40,569 nt of DNA from Gammaproteobacteria bacterium. GTDB lineage: Bacteria > Pseudomonadota > Gammaproteobacteria > JAJFKO01. The DNA lies in contig JANQRR010000004.1 of NCBI GenBank assembly GCA_028284465.1, positions 1-40,569 of the forward strand, in the 5' to 3' direction. This document shows positions 1 through 9,419 of the stretch, in pieces. Each line of letters starts with the position of its first letter. Within the stretch, counting starts at the first letter, position 1. The translations under genes were made by a program, and so were the position numbers. Under the pieces are notes generated by a model, which was not told the DNA's origin, ran no database searches, and worked only from the letters and a program-made list of their open reading frames with translations.

Positions 1-2
1 TG

Positions 3-98
3 CAGAAGTTATTGGGGCATAAAAAGATTGATCAAACGATGAAGTATGCTCATTTAGCCCCTGATTATATTGCGGAGTCTGTCGGGCGATTAGATTAA
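3..98 (+). CDS. Tyrosine recombinase / phage integrase, C-terminal end only (partial)
   Basis: The window opens inside a reading frame whose last 31 codons read like the end of a tyrosine recombinase: LLGHKKIDQT, then MKYAHLAPDY, then stop. The LLGH(K) box supplies the active-site His, and the Tyr of MKYAHL is the DNA-attacking nucleophile. The rest of the gene lies left of the window, so its type (phage, island or Xer-like) cannot be told. It lies about 350 bp upstream of a tRNA 3' fragment, the classic position for the integrase of a tRNA-targeted island. Confidence is high for the family and low for whether the element is still active. Confidence 0.85.
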   Translation, partial: QKLLGHKKIDQTMKYAHLAPDYIAESVGRLD

Positions 99-269
99 AA
101 CTCATGACATATTTTATCTAAGTTAATTGACAGAGGCATTATTCTACTAGTTCAGAAAATTATCTCTCAAATTTTTAGTACAGTATAAGCCTAAAAAACA
201 ATGATGATGAATGGTATTTACAAAATAGAGTTGAGAGAAAAAATTAACAATAGCGATAACACAAACTAT

Positions 270-305
270 ATTGTAAACGAATATCGGAGCTGGTAATATT
301 TTTCT
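270..305 (+). repeat. Degenerate repeat A, copy 1
   Basis: This sequence shares TTGTAAAC and the 15-mer AGCTGGTAATATTTT with 1412-1446, at the same internal spacing to within one or two bases. The two copies lie on the outer sides of the two tRNA-Val fragments. Function is unknown. It could be part of an att region, a remnant of a duplicated tRNA flank, or chance in AT-rich DNA. Confidence 0.35.
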
Positions 306-450
306 GCAAATGAGAAATGATGTTTTTGTAAGGAGCTGTAAGGCTTTGTAATGAGAATGCACTCTGTGCGCACTCTGGGAAAATAGGCATGGGCAAAAGA
401 ATGAGAAAAGGCGTTATATATCAGTAAGTTAACACAAATTTTCTTAATGA

Positions 451-504
451 CCTTTTGCCTTGACATGGTGGTGGTCGGTGGTTCGATCCCACTCGTGCCT
501 ACCA
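451..504 (+). repeat. tRNA-Val(GAC) 3'-half fragment, att-like, copy 1
   Basis: The 54 bp run from the anticodon arm (loop TTGACAT, anticodon GAC) through the T-arm (GGTGG-TTCGATC-CCACT) to an acceptor strand ending in ACCA. The 5' half (acceptor strand, D-arm) is missing, and the 5' side of the anticodon stem pairs only by wobble, so this is not a working tRNA. A matching copy with four differences lies at 1257-1310. Tyrosine recombinases commonly recombine within tRNA 3' halves and leave such fragments at island ends. Confidence 0.75.
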
Positions 505-541
505 AGCTAACTCATTAATAAAAAATATAATGAATTCAGTA

Positions 542-1174
542 TTAATCCTTACCCCATAATTGTTTGAGCCGTGCATCGCGGCCGCAAGTATAACGATAGA
601 ATTTGTAACGTAATGGGTTCTTTTTATAATAATTTTGATGATACGTCTCAGCGGGGTAAAAACGCTTAAGCGGTAAAATTGGTGTCACGACTTTTTTAAA
701 GCGTTTGGAATCAATCAATGCTTGTTTGCTCGCAATTGCTAGTTGCTTTTGTTTTTCATTAGTATAAAAGATCGCAGTTCGATATGAATTACCACGATCA
801 CAAAATTGTCCACCGACATCCGTTGGATCAACGTTACGCCAATAAATCGCTAATAATTTTTTATAACTAACAATTGCTGGATTATAGATGACTTCGACAA
901 CTTCATAATGGCCGGTGGTATCTTGAGAAACTTGTTCGTAAGTTGGATTTTTCGTATGCCCACCGGCGTATCCAGCGACGGTTTTTATTACTCCAAGCGT
1001 TTTATCATAGGGTGGTTGCATACACCAAAAACAGCCGCCGGCAAAGACTGCAACTGCGGTTTTGCTTGGTGTTGTTTGTGTTGAATGGGTCGTGTTATTT
1101 TCTGTGGCATAACTTAATGTCGTGAATGACGATAAAAATAATATGATTGTATAGGTTAATAGTATTTTTTTCAT
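542..1174 (-). CDS. msrA: Peptide methionine sulfoxide reductase MsrA, exported form
   Basis: MsrA reduces the S-form of methionine sulfoxide in damaged proteins. The catalytic motif GCFWC is at residues 47-51. The family blocks AGYAGGH, GHYEVVEV, GGQFCDRGNSYR and the resolving Cys in YTCGRD are all present. The start at 1174 is chosen because it opens a clean signal peptide (MKKILL, hydrophobic core, cleavage after SYA near residue 23). A frame 18 codons longer has no signal-like start. The protein of about 210 aa is therefore probably periplasmic, unlike the cytosolic E. coli enzyme. It is alone on the minus strand and bracketed by two tRNA-Val fragments, so it may be island cargo. Family confidence is very high. 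Confidence 0.95.
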   Translation of the reverse strand: MKKILLTYTIILFLSSFTTLSYATENNTTHSTQTTPSKTAVAVFAGGCFWCMQPPYDKTLGVIKTVAGYAGGHTKNPTYEQVSQDTTGHYEVVEVIYNPAIVSYKKLLAIYWRNVDPTDVGGQFCDRGNSYRTAIFYTNEKQKQLAIASKQALIDSKRFKKVVTPILPLKRFYPAETYHQNYYKKNPLRYKFYRYTCGRDARLKQLWGKD

Positions 1175-1256
1175 GGTAAGTTCTCTTACATAATTTCTAG
1201 TAAGTATAGCAAAACACAAAAGGGTCAAAACTTGAATTTTAACTTATTTTTAGTGG

Positions 1257-1310
1257 CCTTTTGCCTTGACATGATGGTGGTCGGTAGTTCGAGCCCACTC
1301 GTCCCTACCA
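1257..1310 (+). repeat. tRNA-Val(GAC) 3'-half fragment, att-like, copy 2
   Basis: This is the second copy of the fragment at 451-504, in the same orientation and 50/54 identical. It ends in CCTACCA. One change (G to C in the acceptor strand) would break acceptor pairing in a real tRNA, which fits decay after duplication. Together the copies form an 806-bp direct-repeat interval that contains msrA. Confidence 0.75.
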
Positions 1311-1411
1311 ATTTAACGGATGAGGGTCTCTAAACGCTATATTCTCGTCTCTTTATGAACCAGAACCTAAAAAGATTGCCAATTGAAAATGTTATCGGTA
1401 GGTGAATTTGA

Positions 1412-1446
1412 ATTGTAAACTAATAGCATAGCTGGTAATATTTTCC
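1412..1446 (+). repeat. Degenerate repeat A, copy 2
   Basis: Partner of 270-305. It carries ATTGTAAAC followed by AGCTGGTAATATTTT. It lies in the 213-bp gap (1311-1523) before thrS, where I see no other clear signal. I could not pick out a tRNA-Thr-like operator of the kind E. coli ThrRS binds in its own leader. Confidence 0.35.
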
Positions 1447-1523
1447 GACTAGTGAAAAAACACATTAATCAATAGATTAACTCATGTTTTTAACTTACAA
1501 GTAAAGCGCGGAGAATCAAGCTA

Positions 1524-3446
1524 ATGCCAACGATCAGTCTGCCTGATGGTAAACAACAGCAACATGCAAAAGCGGTTAGTGTGCTAACCATTGCTGAAGC
1601 AATTGGGGCAGGTTTGGCGCGCGCAGCACTTGCTGGCAAGGTTAATGGCCAACTTGTCGATCTAAGTTATGAAATTACTGACGATGCTGAAGTAATGATT
1701 ATTACAGATCGTGACCCAGCGGGTTTAGAGATTATTCGTCATTCTACTGCTCATCTCATGGCGCATGCGGTTAAACGTTTATATCCAGCTGCGCAAGTTA
1801 CTATTGGTCCAGTGATTGATAATGGCTTTTACTATGATTTTGCCTATGAGCCAGCATTCATTCCTGACGATCTTGCTAAAATAGAAGCTGAAATGGCGAA
1901 ACTAGCAAAAGCGGATCTGCCAGTGCAACGTAAGCTAATGACTCGCGCCGAAGCTATAGATTTTTTTCGCCAGCAAGGTGAAGAATATAAAGTAAAAATT
2001 ATTGAAGATATTCCTGAACAAGAAACTTTAAGTTTTTATTCTCAAGGCGATTTTACCGATCTGTGCCGTGGTCCACATGTGCCTAGCACAGGAAAATTAA
2101 AAGCATTTAAACTCATGAAAGTTGCAGGAGCATATTGGCGTGGTGATCCTAATAATGAAATGTTGCAACGAATTTATGGTACCGCTTGGGCGGATAAAAA
2201 ATCTTTAAAACAATACTTGCATCGCCTAGAAGAAGCTGAAAAACGTGATCATCGCAAGATTGCTAAAGCGCAAGATTTATTTCATTTTCAAGAAGAAGCG
2301 CCAGGAATGGCATTTTGGCATGATAATGGTTGGGTGTTATATCAAGTTATTCAGCAATATTTACGTGAACAATTGCGCAAAGATGGTTATCAAGAAGTAC
2401 GTACTCCACAAATCGCGGATAAATCCTTGTGGGAAAAATCAGGCCATATTGCGATGTTCAGTGAAGAAATGTTTATAACCGAATCGGAAAACCATATCTT
2501 TGCAGTTAAACCAATGAATTGCCCGTTGCACATTCAAATTTTCAAGCATAGTTTACGCAGTTATCGCGACTTACCATTACGTATTTCAGAGTTTGGTAGC
2601 TGCCATCGTAACGAAATTTCAGGCGCTTTGCATGGTTTAATGCGGGTGCGTAATTTTGTTCAAGATGATGCCCATATCTTTTGTACTGAAGATCAAGTAC
2701 AAGCTGAAGCTGCTAAGTTTATTCGCTTATTGCAACGAGTGTATCGTGATTTTGGCTTTGATGACATTATCGTCAAACTATCTACTCGGCCCGATAAACG
2801 GATTGGTGATGATGCTCTATGGGATAAGGCAGAACAAGCATTAGCTGCAGCGCTTGATCATACCCAATTACCATGGGAAGAAATGCCGGGTGAAGGGGCT
2901 TTTTATGGGCCTAAAATTGATTTTTCGTTACGTGATTGTCTTGATCGAGTATGGCAATGTGGCACTTTGCAGTTAGATTATTCATTGCCTGAGCGGTTAG
3001 GGGCACATTTTATCGCAGAAAATGGTGATAAACAGGTTCCTGTCATGCTGCATCGCGCGATTTTTGGATCTTTCGAGCGTTTTATTGGCGTTTTAATCGA
3101 ACATTATGGTGGATTTTTCCCTGTTTGGTTAGCGCCATGTCAGGCCGTTATCATGAATATTACTGATAATCAGGCGGATTATGCGAAAAAAATTGCAGAA
3201 AAGCTCAAAAATCTTGGTGTTAGAGTCAGATTAGACTTGAGAAATGAGAAAATCGGTTATAAAATTCGCGAACAGACGCTTAAACGAGTGCCGTATCAGC
3301 TCATCATCGGCGATAAAGAAGTCGCTGCTGAGACAATGGCAGTACGTACCCAAGGAGGGCAAGACCTTGGTGCAATGGCATTTGATGATTTTTATACCTT
3401 GCTAACGAAGGCCATAGCCCAGAAAGGCAGGCAGGGAAATGAGTGA
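1524..3446 (+). CDS. thrS: Threonine--tRNA ligase
   Basis: This class II synthetase charges tRNA-Thr in the cytoplasm. At 640 aa it is full length. The N-terminal TGS domain spans about residues 1-61. The editing domain carries HSTAH (73-77) with C181 and H185, which clears mischarged Ser-tRNA. The catalytic core has the zinc ligands C333 (MNCPLH) and H384 (DDAHIF), with the third His in VMLHRAI. The C-terminal anticodon-binding domain starts near residue 535. The ATG is preceded by GGAG about 10 nt upstream. It heads the conserved thrS-infC-rpmI-rplT-pheST block. Confidence 0.98.
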   Translation: MPTISLPDGKQQQHAKAVSVLTIAEAIGAGLARAALAGKVNGQLVDLSYEITDDAEVMIITDRDPAGLEIIRHSTAHLMAHAVKRLYPAAQVTIGPVIDNGFYYDFAYEPAFIPDDLAKIEAEMAKLAKADLPVQRKLMTRAEAIDFFRQQGEEYKVKIIEDIPEQETLSFYSQGDFTDLCRGPHVPSTGKLKAFKLMKVAGAYWRGDPNNEMLQRIYGTAWADKKSLKQYLHRLEEAEKRDHRKIAKAQDLFHFQEEAPGMAFWHDNGWVLYQVIQQYLREQLRKDGYQEVRTPQIADKSLWEKSGHIAMFSEEMFITESENHIFAVKPMNCPLHIQIFKHSLRSYRDLPLRISEFGSCHRNEISGALHGLMRVRNFVQDDAHIFCTEDQVQAEAAKFIRLLQRVYRDFGFDDIIVKLSTRPDKRIGDDALWDKAEQALAAALDHTQLPWEEMPGEGAFYGPKIDFSLRDCLDRVWQCGTLQLDYSLPERLGAHFIAENGDKQVPVMLHRAIFGSFERFIGVLIEHYGGFFPVWLAPCQAVIMNITDNQADYAKKIAEKLKNLGVRVRLDLRNEKIGYKIREQTLKRVPYQLIIGDKEVAAETMAVRTQGGQDLGAMAFDDFYTLLTKAIAQKGRQGNE

Positions 3447-3510
3447 GCAAGGCAGAAATATTAACTTAATTTGAAAGGTTAAGAATAAGTATTTTGATCC
3501 AGAAGAAGGC

Positions 3511-3567
3511 GCAGAGAGTATTTACTGAGTGACATGTGAGTAAATGACTGAGTAAAATGCTCTCTGC
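3511..3567 (+). promoter_or_regulatory. Long leader hairpin upstream of infC
   Basis: GCAGAGAG (3511-3518) pairs with CTCTCTGC (3560-3567). Pairing continues inward through a U-G wobble, ATTT/AAAT, one bulge, ACT/AGT, one G-G mismatch and AGT/ACT, for about 19 pairs closing a 16-nt loop. No U-run follows, so it is not a simple intrinsic terminator. Within it TGAGT-N-A..ATG recurs three times at 11-12 nt spacing (3526, 3537, 3549). In E. coli the infC-rpmI-rplT transcript is repressed by L20 through folded RNA. This structure is a candidate for a similar control or for an RNase processing site. Confidence 0.6.
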
Positions 3568-3599
3568 AACGACCCACTGAATCAAAAGACGACGTTATT

Positions 3600-3617
3600 A
3601 AGGGGGACTAGAACATC
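3600..3617 (+). promoter_or_regulatory. SD sequence and AUC start codon of infC
   Basis: A strong SD-like GGGGG run (3602-3606) ends 8 nt before ATC at 3615. An in-frame TAG at 3609-3611 limits how far upstream translation can start. The next conventional candidate, TTG at 3627, is 20 nt from the SD and too far. E. coli infC uses AUU so that IF3, which rejects such codons, represses itself. AUC would serve the same purpose here. Confidence 0.8.
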
Positions 3618-4124
3618 GACAACAAATTGAAAGTGCGCATAAATGAAAAAATCAAAGCGCCACGAGTTCGTTTAATTGATGCTAATGGAGGGCAAGTCGG
3701 TATTGTAAGTCGCCAAGAAGCTTTAAGAGCGGCTGAAGAAACGGGCTTAGATTTAGTTGAGGTTTCTGCAGCAGGAGCTGAAACACCAGTTTGTCGGGTG
3801 ATGGATTATGGTAAATTTAAATTTAACCAAAGTAAGAAAAAGAAAAAGCAAAAAGGGGTCCAGATTAAGGAAATTAAATTTAGACCGGTAACAGAAGAAG
3901 GGGATTATCAAACTAAGCTAACTAAGCTGGTTCGATTTCTGGAAAGTGGTAATAAAGTAAAAGTTACTTTGCGATATCGTGGGCGTGAAATGGCTCACCA
4001 AGAACTTGGTATGAAGTTAATAGATCGCTTGAAGGTTGATTTAGAACCTTATGGTGTTATTGAACAAATGCCGAAATTTGAAGGGCGCCAAATGATTATG
4101 ACATTAGCCCCTAGAAGAACATAA
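3615..4124 (+). CDS. infC: Translation initiation factor IF-3, AUC start
   Basis: IF-3 binds the 30S subunit, keeps it apart from 50S and proofreads initiator tRNA and start codon. From the AUC at 3615 the protein is 169 aa. The N-domain has [15 protein letters not shown], the linker is Lys-rich (KKKKKQKG), and the C-domain shows [26 protein letters not shown] and EGRQMIM. It lies 168 bp downstream of thrS and 17 bp before the rpmI ATG, in the usual order. Regulation is probably autogenous through the rare start codon and the leader hairpin. Starting at the TTG (3627) would remove only four residues. Confidence 0.96.
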   Translation: MDNKLKVRINEKIKAPRVRLIDANGGQVGIVSRQEALRAAEETGLDLVEVSAAGAETPVCRVMDYGKFKFNQSKKKKKQKGVQIKEIKFRPVTEEGDYQTKLTKLVRFLESGNKVKVTLRYRGREMAHQELGMKLIDRLKVDLEPYGVIEQMPKFEGRQMIMTLAPRRT

Positions 4125-4141
4125 ATTTGGAGCATATAAAC

Positions 4142-4390
4142 ATGTCAAAAATTAAAACGCGACGAGCAGCAGCTAAGCGATTTAAAAAAACTGCGAATGG
4201 TTTTAAACATCGTCGAACCAATAAAAGTCATATTTTGACGAAAAAAGGCAAAAAGCGTAAACGTCATTTGCGTGGCACCGACATGGTTGGAGCTTCCAAT
4301 CTTGCTGCTGTGGAGAAGATGTTAAACACTCAAGTAACAAAAAATAGTGCCAAAAATAAAAAGGCAAGTAGCGAAGAGACTGAAAAATAA
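4142..4390 (+). CDS. rpmI: 50S ribosomal protein L35
   Basis: L35 is a small, very basic protein of the large subunit. The start [14 protein letters not shown] is set by GGAG at 4129-4132, 9 nt upstream. A longer in-frame start at 4127 overlaps the SD and is unlikely. The core [30 protein letters not shown] is standard. At 82 aa it is about 17 residues longer than the usual 64-65 aa, because of a charged tail after residue 64 rich in Lys, Ser and Glu. It sits between infC and rplT, the classic operon. Confidence 0.96.
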   Translation: MSKIKTRRAAAKRFKKTANGFKHRRTNKSHILTKKGKKRKRHLRGTDMVGASNLAAVEKMLNTQVTKNSAKNKKASSEETEK

Positions 4391-4436
4391 TTTATTTTGC
4401 AACAGGTTAAGAACGAGTTATTAAGGAGCAAGTATA

Positions 4437-4790
4437 ATGTCCAGAGTAAAACGCGGAGTAACAGCACGCGCCCGCCATAAAAAAGTGTTAAAGCAGGCTA
4501 AAGGCTATCGTGGCGCGCGTCGTCGAGTTTATCGCGTTGCCAAGCAAGCGGTGATGAAAGCAGAACAATATGCTTATCGCGATCGTCGCCAACGTAAACG
4601 TCAGTTTCGTGCTTTGTGGATCACGCGGATCAATGCGGCTTGCCGTCAATTTGGATTGTCGTATAGTAAATTTATGCACGGTCTACAACAAGCAGGGATT
4701 TTGCTTGATCGTAAAGTTTTAGCGGATATTGCCGTGCGTGATCAAGCTGCTTTTGAAGAATTAGCTAACACTGCTAAAGAAGCACAGTAA
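4437..4790 (+). CDS. rplT: 50S ribosomal protein L20
   Basis: L20 binds 23S rRNA early in 50S assembly and in many bacteria represses its own operon. The 117-aa frame has the expected very basic N-terminus ([22 protein letters not shown]), the [15 protein letters not shown] block and the globular C-half with [10 protein letters not shown]. Length matches the family. AAGGAG sits 8 nt before the ATG. It closes the ribosomal part of the operon, with pheST following after a 111-bp leader. Confidence 0.98.
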   Translation: MSRVKRGVTARARHKKVLKQAKGYRGARRRVYRVAKQAVMKAEQYAYRDRRQRKRQFRALWITRINAACRQFGLSYSKFMHGLQQAGILLDRKVLADIAVRDQAAFEELANTAKEAQ

Positions 4791-4809
4791 CTCGCAGATT
4801 GGATCTGTG

Positions 4810-4857
4810 ATGGTACCAACTAATTATCCCGCAAATATTATTAGCTTTTTTCGCTAA
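4810..4857 (+). CDS. Candidate Phe-containing leader peptide upstream of pheS
   Basis: A 15-codon frame, MVPTNYPANIISFFR, starts at ATG 4810 with GGA 6 nt upstream and ends at TAA 4855-4857. That is 44 bp before pheS and 19 bp after rplT. Two tandem Phe codons (TTT TTT) lie just before the end. In E. coli the same gap holds pheM, a Phe-rich leader that attenuates pheST. Against it: there are only two Phe codons, and I see no convincing terminator hairpin with a U-run between the peptide and pheS, only a short palindrome (TTAGAAT-A-ATTCTAA). It may be a degenerate pheM equivalent or chance. Confidence 0.4.
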   Translation: MVPTNYPANIISFFR

Positions 4858-4883
4858 GCTATTATAAATTAGAATAATTCTAA

Positions 4884-5921
<1,038 letters not shown>

Positions 5922-5924
5922 GCA

Positions 5925-8303
5925 ATGAAATTCAGTGAACAATGGTTACGCCAATGGGTAAATCCGCCAGTCACAACCCAAGAGCTAGCGTCACAATTAA
6001 CAATGCTTGGCTTAGAAGTTGATTGCATTACACCAGTCGCAGGCGAATTTAGCCAAGTTATTATTGGCAAAGTTGTTACGGTTAAGTCACATCCCAATGC
6101 CAAGAAGCTAAGCATTTGTGAAGTTAATACCGGAGCGAAAGAGTTATTGACTATCGTTTGTGGTGCGGCGAATGTTAAGCCACAGTGTAATGTTGCAGTT
6201 GCCACACTTGGCGCTAAAATTGCTAATAATAACATTGAATTAGTAGCAATTCGTGAGGTTGAATCGCAAGGCATGTTATGTTCCGCTGCTGAATTAGGCT
6301 TAGCAGAAACCAGTGAAGGTATAATGTTGTTAGCAAACGATGCACCGATTGGCGAGGATCTACGGCAATATCTCAAACTTGATGATCATATTATTGATAT
6401 TGATTTAACCCCAAATCGTGGTGATTGTTTTTGTGTGTTAGGTATTGCGCGTGAAGTAGCAACGCGTAATGCTATGCATTACACACCGCCGGCAAGCAAA
6501 CCTGTCACGCCAACTAGTACCCAATCACAAGCGGTAAAAGTTACTGCGGTGCAAGGTTGTCCGCGTTATGTCGGTCGCTGTATTAGTAATATTAATAACC
6601 AAGCTACAACGCCTATTTGGATGCAAGAACGTTTGCGACGTAGTCATATTCGTTGTATTCATCCTGTGGTTGATGTTACCAATTACGTTATGTTAGAGCT
6701 TGGCCAACCCATGCATGGCTTTGATGCAGATAACATTAACGGCGTTATTACTGTGCGTAATGCACATGCGGGTGAAATTTTAATGCTTCTTGATGGCCAA
6801 GAGCTAACTTTAGATGAGAATTGTTTAGTGATCGCTGATGATAAACACGTGCTAGCGTTAGCCGGGATCATGGGTGGTTTAGGATCGGGAGTGACTGCAA
6901 CGACTACCAACATCTTTCTTGAAAGTGCTTTTTTTGATCCGCAACAGATCGGATCACGCGCACGTCATTTTGGTTTGCAAACAGATTCATCGCAACGTTT
7001 TGAACGCGGTGTTGACTATGAATTACAATTGCAAGCATTAGAACGTGCAACCGAATTATTGGTTGATATAGTAGGTGGAGACGTTGGCCCCATCGTTGAA
7101 GTCAGTAACTCTGAAACACTACCTAAACAAACAACCATTCAGTTAACTTCAGCTAATGTTGAACGTGTTTTAGGAACCGCGCTAAGCGATGATTTTATAA
7201 TGACAACATTATCGCATTTAGGCATTACAATCGATAAAGTAGAGTCTGGTTGGCAGGCAACAGTGCCCAGTTACCGATTTGATCTCCAGCGTGAAGAAGA
7301 TTTAATTGAAGAACTTGCGCGGATCTATGGTTATGATCAATTGCCGCAAACATTACCGCAGTTATCCGTTAGTTTGCAACCGCAGCCAAGCGATCAATTA
7401 AGTTTAACAAATATTCGTAATTTATTGGCAGCACGTGGTTTTCATGAAGTAATTTCATATAGTTTTGTAGCAGAAGAATTACAAAAATTACTTGATCCTA
7501 ATAGTGAATTGTTACGTTTAACCAACCCAATTTCTGCAGATTTAGCGGTGATGCGCACGAGCTTATGGCCAGGATTATTAACTACTGTGCAATATAATCA
7601 ACGCCGCCAGCAAGATCATATGCGCTTGTTTGAAATTGGTTTGAGCTTTAAACAAAACGATGGCGAGTTAACACAAGAAAGAATGCTTGCGGGAGTTATT
7701 GCAGGTAATTATGCGCCGTTACAATGGGCGCAAACAACTCGTACGGTTGATTTGTATGATCTTAAAGGTGATCTTGAAGCTTTATTTGCACTTACTGGAA
7801 ATACCAAGCATTTTAGTTTCAAGCAAGCTAATCACCAAGCGTTGCATCCTGGGCAAACTGCAGAAATTATTTTTCAAGATAAAAAAATCGGTTATATAGG
7901 AGCATTGCACCCAGCGATATTGCAACAACTAGACCTTAGCGGGCCATTATTCTTATTTGAACTATCATTGGCTAAATTAAACCATGCTGTTAAACTGCCG
8001 ACATATCAAGAATTGATTAAATTTCCTATGATCCGTCGAGATATTTCCATTACCGTATCATCACAGATCAATTACCAACAAATTTTGCATAATATCAAGT
8101 CAATTAACAGTGATTTGCTCAAAGGCATTGAAATTTTTGATGTTTACCATGGAAAAGAGGTAGAATCTAAAGACATTAGTGTTGCTATACGCTTGACTTT
8201 TCAGCACCCTTCACGCACGCTTACTGATGGAGAGGTGACCAAACAGCTCGAGCAGATAGTGACATCGCTGCAGGATGGGATCGGCGCTATCTTGAGGGAA
8301 TAA
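5925..8303 (+). CDS. pheT: Phenylalanine--tRNA ligase beta subunit
   Basis: This is the beta subunit of PheRS, responsible for tRNA recognition and editing of Tyr-tRNA-Phe. At 792 aa it is the long bacterial form. The N-terminal tRNA-binding (OB) domain holds [25 protein letters not shown] sequence at about 48-68. B3/B4 editing domains follow ([17 protein letters not shown]), then B5, the inactive synthetase-like core ([15 protein letters not shown]), and a C-terminal ferredoxin-fold anticodon domain ([26 protein letters not shown]). It runs directly from pheS and into ihfA after 4 nt. Confidence 0.98.
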   Translation: MKFSEQWLRQWVNPPVTTQELASQLTMLGLEVDCITPVAGEFSQVIIGKVVTVKSHPNAKKLSICEVNTGAKELLTIVCGAANVKPQCNVAVATLGAKIANNNIELVAIREVESQGMLCSAAELGLAETSEGIMLLANDAPIGEDLRQYLKLDDHIIDIDLTPNRGDCFCVLGIAREVATRNAMHYTPPASKPVTPTSTQSQAVKVTAVQGCPRYVGRCISNINNQATTPIWMQERLRRSHIRCIHPVVDVTNYVMLELGQPMHGFDADNINGVITVRNAHAGEILMLLDGQELTLDENCLVIADDKHVLALAGIMGGLGSGVTATTTNIFLESAFFDPQQIGSRARHFGLQTDSSQRFERGVDYELQLQALERATELLVDIVGGDVGPIVEVSNSETLPKQTTIQLTSANVERVLGTALSDDFIMTTLSHLGITIDKVESGWQATVPSYRFDLQREEDLIEELARIYGYDQLPQTLPQLSVSLQPQPSDQLSLTNIRNLLAARGFHEVISYSFVAEELQKLLDPNSELLRLTNPISADLAVMRTSLWPGLLTTVQYNQRRQQDHMRLFEIGLSFKQNDGELTQERMLAGVIAGNYAPLQWAQTTRTVDLYDLKGDLEALFALTGNTKHFSFKQANHQALHPGQTAEIIFQDKKIGYIGALHPAILQQLDLSGPLFLFELSLAKLNHAVKLPTYQELIKFPMIRRDISITVSSQINYQQILHNIKSINSDLLKGIEIFDVYHGKEVESKDISVAIRLTFQHPSRTLTDGEVTKQLEQIVTSLQDGIGAILRE

Positions 8304-8307
8304 AGAT

Positions 8308-8652
8308 ATGAATGCAATTACGAAAGCAGAATTAGCTGAAGAATTAGTTCAAAAGCTGGGAATAAATAAGCGAGAAGCAAAACAAGCTATTGATGACTTT
8401 TTTGGTGTGATCGCAGGAGCGCTTATAGATAATGAATTAGTCAAAATTTCTGGGTTTGGACGGTTTGACTTACATAACAAAAAAGGGCGGCCAGGGCGTA
8501 ATCCTAAAACAGGTGTGGAAATTCCAATCAGCCCTCGACGAGTGGTAACTTTTCGTGCCGGGCAAAAATTGCGTGCTTTAGTAAATAATCAAACCATTGA
8601 CGAGCAAGAGGAAGATTTTAACGATGACAGCGACGAGCAATATCAAGGATGA
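8308..8652 (+). CDS. ihfA: Integration host factor alpha subunit
   Basis: IHF is a DNA-bending heterodimer that acts in recombination, replication and transcription. Visible features are the dimerising helices ([26 protein letters not shown]), [10 protein letters not shown], and the beta-arm [12 protein letters not shown] with the Pro that intercalates into DNA. The 114-aa protein is slightly longer than usual, with an acidic tail ([10 protein letters not shown]). It follows pheT by 4 nt, the standard gammaproteobacterial order, and its 3' end overlaps the next gene. Confidence 0.95.
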   Translation: MNAITKAELAEELVQKLGINKREAKQAIDDFFGVIAGALIDNELVKISGFGRFDLHNKKGRPGRNPKTGVEIPISPRRVVTFRAGQKLRALVNNQTIDEQEEDFNDDSDEQYQG

Positions 8653-9007
8653 ACTAGCTCAGATCCCTGAAAAACGTTACTTTACGATTGGAGAGGTTAG
8701 TCAGCTCTGCAAACTCAAACCACATGTATTGCGTTATTGGGAGCAAGAATTCCCGCAGCTACGTCCTAGTAAACGGCGTGGCAATCGACGCTATTATCAA
8801 TATAATGATGTTGTTATGGTATTTAAAATTCGTGATTTACTTTATAATCAAGGCTATACAATTTCAGGAGCACGGTCTAAGCTTAATAATAAAATTTCTG
8901 AAACAGCCTTAGATGGTCATCAATTCAATGAAATTATTCGTGAGAGTATTATTGAAATTGAAAAATTATTAGAATTATTATCAGGTCAATCAACAGCCAT
9001 AGCGTAA
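8624..9007 (+). CDS. MerR-family transcriptional regulator downstream of ihfA
   Basis: A short regulator of about 127 aa. The winged helix at residues 18-60 shows [22 protein letters not shown] and GNRRYY, the MerR DNA-binding pattern. A short helix for dimerisation follows. There is no C-terminal effector domain or metal-binding Cys pair. ATG 8624 is chosen because GAGGAAG lies 9-16 nt upstream. It lies inside the ihfA end, giving a 29-bp overlap and likely translational coupling. The pheT-ihfA-merR-tRNA-Pro order is widespread in gammaproteobacteria. Its targets are unknown. Confidence 0.88.
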   Translation: MTATSNIKDELAQIPEKRYFTIGEVSQLCKLKPHVLRYWEQEFPQLRPSKRRGNRRYYQYNDVVMVFKIRDLLYNQGYTISGARSKLNNKISETALDGHQFNEIIRESIIEIEKLLELLSGQSTAIA

Positions 9008-9051
9008 TAAAATAGTCTATTTTCTATGAACCTGTTAGCAAATTATAAACT

Positions 9052-9128
9052 CGGGGCGTAGCGCAGTCTGGTAGCGCACTTGTCTGGGGGACAAGTGGTC
9101 GTCGGTTCAAATCCGGCCGTCCCGACCA
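9052..9128 (+). tRNA. tRNA-Pro(GGG)
   Basis: The 77-nt gene folds as a complete cloverleaf. The acceptor stem is CGGGGCG/CGTCCCG with one G-U pair. The D-arm contains AGCGCAG and GGTAGCGC. The anticodon stem CTTGT/ACAAG carries loop CTGGGGG (anticodon GGG). The T-arm has GGTTCAAATCC, and CCA is encoded. The leading C with a paired G matches bacterial tRNA-Pro. It follows merR by 44 bp. Confidence 0.97.
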
Positions 9129-9186
9129 AGATCAAGCCTTATCACTTGACAAGTATCAACCAATCTTTACAATCAAACCCCCTTAC

Positions 9187-9369
9187 TTAGGTGCTGCATT
9201 AAAGAAATTTTATGTGGTTAAACGGGAAACAGGTGCGTTTAATACTAAGCCTGTGCTGCCCCCGCAACGGTAAACAAGATAAACATCAGATTGTTGCCAC
9301 TGGGATTTATACATCCTGGGAAGGTACTGATGATATTAACATTCAACTTGTGAGCCCGTATACCGGCCT
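9187..9369 (+). ncRNA. Cobalamin (adenosylcobalamin-type) riboswitch
   Basis: The region carries the ordered blocks of the B12 riboswitch: AACGGGAAACAGGTG, then GCCTGTGCTGCCCCCGCAAC (the B12-box neighbourhood), GCCACTGGG with a later CCTGGGAAGG, and a closing GAGCCCGTATACCGGCC. It lies immediately upstream of a BtuB-like receptor, the usual target of this class. Binding of cobalamin is expected to shut off receptor synthesis. The 5' boundary is approximate. Confidence 0.92.
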
Positions 9370-9384
9370 AAGTGAACTATAACC

Positions 9385-9403
9385 ATTACGCGGGTGGCGT
9401 AAT
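9385..9403 (+). promoter_or_regulatory. Expression-platform hairpin beside the receptor ribosome-binding site
   Basis: ATTACGC (9385-9391) and GCGTAAT (9397-9403) form a perfect 7-bp stem with loop GGGTG. It lies directly after the riboswitch core and abuts the GAGATAGG ribosome-binding region (9404 onward). There is no U-run, which suggests translational rather than transcriptional control. The loop may pair with the riboswitch, but that is inference. Confidence 0.6.
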
Positions 9404-9419
9404 TGAGATAGGCTTCACT

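Larger units (their letters stand above)
99..541. other. Gene-free stretch between integrase end and msrA
   Basis: This AT-rich stretch of about 440 bp has no convincing gene. It holds the first tRNA-Val 3' fragment (451-504) and one copy of a degenerate motif (270-305). Minus-strand frames here lack an SD sequence, and one of them simply reads through the tRNA fragment. It is best viewed as integration-scar DNA. Confidence 0.6.

Noticed and set aside
451..504. Intact tRNA-Val gene
   Set aside because: The acceptor 5' strand and D-arm are missing, and the anticodon stem pairs only by wobble. The copy at 1257-1310 has the same defects.
266..505. Minus-strand ORF of 79 aa
   Set aside because: It reads through the tRNA-Val fragment, a common artefact, and has no SD or homology.
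1311..1523. tRNA-Thr-like operator for ThrRS autoregulation
   Set aside because: I could not find a convincing anticodon-arm mimic in the leader.
4841..4860. T6 run before pheS as an intrinsic terminator
   Set aside because: No stable stem precedes the T-run. Those Ts are explained as the two Phe codons of the leader ORF.
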